This document shows, in pieces, positions 20,953 to 22,654 of a stretch of DNA of 22,654 bases (positions are counted from its first letter, which is position 1; each line of letters opens with the position of its first letter). The notes under the pieces were generated by a model. The model was not told where the DNA came from. It saw only the letters and a program-made list of their open reading frames with translations, and searched no databases. The stretch comes from a virus: positions 1-22,654 of the IMG/VR virus record IMGVR_UViG_3300012954_001164; one strand, written 5' to 3'. Made by a program: the position numbers and the translations under genes.

Positions 20953-21405
20953 TTACTTAGATGACTTATCATTGAACAAACGTTCCAGTAGACTCCTTGC
21001 GTCCTCTACTTTACCAAGGAGTCCCATGCTTTCATTGATGGGCACCTCAGTTTCTTGTGTCTCTTCGTTCCCGAGTTCTTTACGTACCCACCTCTTGTAC
21101 ATCATAACTGCTTCCTTTGACATAGGAGCAATAGAGATGAGAGAGGATTCGTCTAGGACATAAAAATCTTCATCTGAGAAGTTCATCCAGCGGATGAACC
21201 CCATAGCGACTTTATGCTTATTGGTGTCTGTGGGATCTTCACTATTCATATCGATCACCTTAGTCTTTGCTGGATTCTGTACAAAGATCATATCTTTCTT
21301 TGAATCAGGATCTTCACTAATAAGTACCTCACCGAGGATTTCTTCCCCAGTAATTAATTTTATTGTTGCAAAGAATTGTTCGTCGTGTCGAATGTAATTA
21401 ATCAT
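20953..21405 (-). CDS. Sm-like protein, putative, second copy type
   Basis: This 150-residue protein has near its N-terminus FFATIKLITGEEILGEVLIS, an Sm1-like pattern as in the ORF at 1659-2072 (strand, NGE/TGE turn, strand). The beta segments MIFVQNPAKTKVIDM, KVAMGFIRWMNF and DFYVLDESSLISIAPMS follow, then a helical C-terminal part (SKEAVMMYKRWVRKEL) and a polar tail. The two proteins share this layout but little exact sequence. Function is unknown, with RNA or nucleic-acid binding the obvious guess. It overlaps the uvsW stop by eight bases. A plus-strand promoter lies just past its 3' end. Confidence 0.8.
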   Translation of the reverse strand: MINYIRHDEQFFATIKLITGEEILGEVLISEDPDSKKDMIFVQNPAKTKVIDMNSEDPTDTNKHKVAMGFIRWMNFSDEDFYVLDESSLISIAPMSKEAVMMYKRWVRKELGNEETQETEVPINESMGLLGKVEDARSLLERLFNDKSSK

Positions 21406-22654
21406 GTTTTAATTTGATCTCCTTAATTTCGTAATCGAATGACTCTTCTTGATAGATCTTGATACGTGCAGCAAGATGACGAAGGGTATAATTACTTTTG
21501 GATCCTCGGGCGCAGTTATCTGCAATGTCATACAACACTGCCTGTGCCTTGTTATCACCCTTACGGAGGACACGTCCAATAGATTGGAGGTTCCTCACTC
21601 TCGACTTGGATGGACTCGCAAAGATAACATTATGCAAGTTCTTGATATTGATTCCTGTTGAGAAGGTTCCGTATGATGCCAATATGATTGCATCCTTTTC
21701 CTTCTCACAAATAGATCGCGCTTCTTCGCGATCATATGCATCAATACCACCGTGAATAAAGAAAATCTTACGACCTTCTGTTACCTTATTATTTAGCATC
21801 TCCCACAAAGGTTCCCCGTGCTTCTCGATGTAGTTGAATAGGATGAGAGTATTACCACCCAGGTCACACGCTAGGTTAGTAATGAGATTGTTTCTCTTGG
21901 GATGACTGACGATGTAGTCCATCTCTTGTTGATAGTCATCAAACGGTACATATCCATGCTTCAATACCAGACACTTCACTTTCAGAGGTGTGAGGTGTCC
22001 CTTCTTCATTAGATCAATAGTCTTAGTCACTCGGTCACATCGACCAAACAAACCTTCCAGCACTAACTGGTGAGTGTGCATACCATCGAGAGTACCTGTC
22101 AGTCCTATACGGTATTTGCAGTCATGCAGTTTAGTAAGAATACCTGACAGACTTTTCGCCTTGTAGAGATGTGCCTCGTCACCGATGACCACATCAAACT
22201 CCTTGAAGAACTTACGTGGTTCCTTGTAGATACTCTGCCATGTAGAGATGACCACGGGGGCATCGTTGTACTTCTCTGTACCACCCATGATCTTGTGGCA
22301 GTATGCATCTGCCTTCCATCCGTACTGTTGGAAGTCCTTATACATCTGTTCAACCAGGGACACAGTAGGAACAATGATCAATGTCCTACGTCCCATACCT
22401 TGATGCCAACGCACCAGGGCATAGATGATTAGGGATTTTCCTGATCCTGTCGGGGATAATAGAAGGCGGCGATTAAACCTAAGTGCTTGGTAAATTGCTC
22501 GTAACTGGTAGTCTCGTGCCTTAAAAGGTAGTCCCAGAGATCTAACATACCCCGCAACTGCCTCAGGAGATACGAGAAGTTCTGATTCATTTGGTTTTCC
22601 ATAGTGTTTGGATTCTTCTACTTCCCACTCATATCCTTTCTGATCAAGGAACTC
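21398..22654 (-). CDS. uvsW: DNA/RNA helicase UvsW (partial, 5' end beyond window)
   Basis: This is a superfamily 2 helicase that unwinds recombination intermediates and R-loops and helps stop origin-type replication in T4. In-window there are 418 codons open to the right edge. Motifs seen: Q-motif region KARDYQLRAI, Walker A LSPTGSGKS, motif Ia IIVPTVSLVEQM, DEAH box VIGDEAH, motif III GLTGTLDG, and motif VI QSIGRVLRKG. The first part in the window (EFLDQKGYEWEVEESK) is the N-terminal accessory domain, whose start lies outside. It ends eight bases inside the Sm-like gene start. Confidence 0.97.
   Translation of the reverse strand, partial: EFLDQKGYEWEVEESKHYGKPNESELLVSPEAVAGYVRSLGLPFKARDYQLRAIYQALRFNRRLLLSPTGSGKSLIIYALVRWHQGMGRRTLIIVPTVSLVEQMYKDFQQYGWKADAYCHKIMGGTEKYNDAPVVISTWQSIYKEPRKFFKEFDVVIGDEAHLYKAKSLSGILTKLHDCKYRIGLTGTLDGMHTHQLVLEGLFGRCDRVTKTIDLMKKGHLTPLKVKCLVLKHGYVPFDDYQQEMDYIVSHPKRNNLITNLACDLGGNTLILFNYIEKHGEPLWEMLNNKVTEGRKIFFIHGGIDAYDREEARSICEKEKDAIILASYGTFSTGINIKNLHNVIFASPSKSRVRNLQSIGRVLRKGDNKAQAVLYDIADNCARGSKSNYTLRHLAARIKIYQEESFDYEIKEIKLKHD

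Noticed and set aside
1-22654. tRNA genes, CRISPR arrays, insertion sequences
   Set aside because: No tRNA-like sequence, regularly spaced repeats or transposase-like reading frame was seen, and genes fill nearly all the space.

Overview
The window looks like part of the genome of a T4-like myovirus infecting marine picocyanobacteria (a cyanomyovirus, probably on Synechococcus or Prochlorococcus; host inferred, not seen). It combines T4 replication, recombination and transcription proteins (gp43, gp44, gp45, gp46, gp47, gp55, gp62, RegA, UvsW) with genes typical of cyanophages: plant-type ferredoxin, Hsp20, SpeD, a CobS/CobT-like pair, 2OG-Fe(II) oxygenases and a NodU/CmcH-type carbamoyltransferase. 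Genes are packed with ATGA or TGATG junctions and no gene-free stretch exceeds about 230 bases. No tRNA, rRNA, CRISPR array or insertion sequence was seen.

Almost everything is on the minus strand, so transcription runs from right to left. From the right edge: uvsW (5' end outside), an Sm-like protein, gp55 (late sigma factor), a small ORF, gp47, a DUF3110-like protein, gp46 and speD, which ends in a terminator. Next come a metallopeptidase/VWA CobT-like protein (terminator) and a MoxR/CobS-like AAA+ ATPase. Then follow a PKHD-type oxygenase, a DUF3310 protein, the sliding clamp gp45, a gene interrupted by one amber codon, and the clamp-loader subunit gp44. A second 2OG oxygenase and a Dam-type methylase are inserted before gp62, followed by RegA, a 62-residue protein and the carbamoyltransferase. 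Left of 6.4 kb is a late island: three small membrane or envelope proteins on the minus strand face three signal-peptide proteins on the plus strand, and the two sets overlap tail to tail. Next to it are Hsp20, a small membrane protein, ferredoxin with its own sigma70 promoter and downstream terminator, three overlapping small ORFs, and the N-terminal two thirds of DNA polymerase gp43, which runs off the left edge.

The genes make up a replisome (gp43/44/45/62), a recombination-repair set (gp46/47, UvsW) and a switch to late transcription (gp55, with gp45 as the likely mobile enhancer, as in T4). T4-late-like NATAAATA boxes lie only before the island and Hsp20 among intergenic sites, which fits gp55 driving that module. 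Sigma70-like promoters lie before ferredoxin, cobT and gp55. An almost consensus promoter on the opposite strand at 20889-20917 is unexplained.

The most interesting items are the convergent late envelope island, the in-frame amber codon in a conserved phage gene, the plus-strand promoter antisense to an Sm-like gene, two Sm-like proteins in one window, and the insertion of a methylase and an oxygenase inside the clamp-loader operon.
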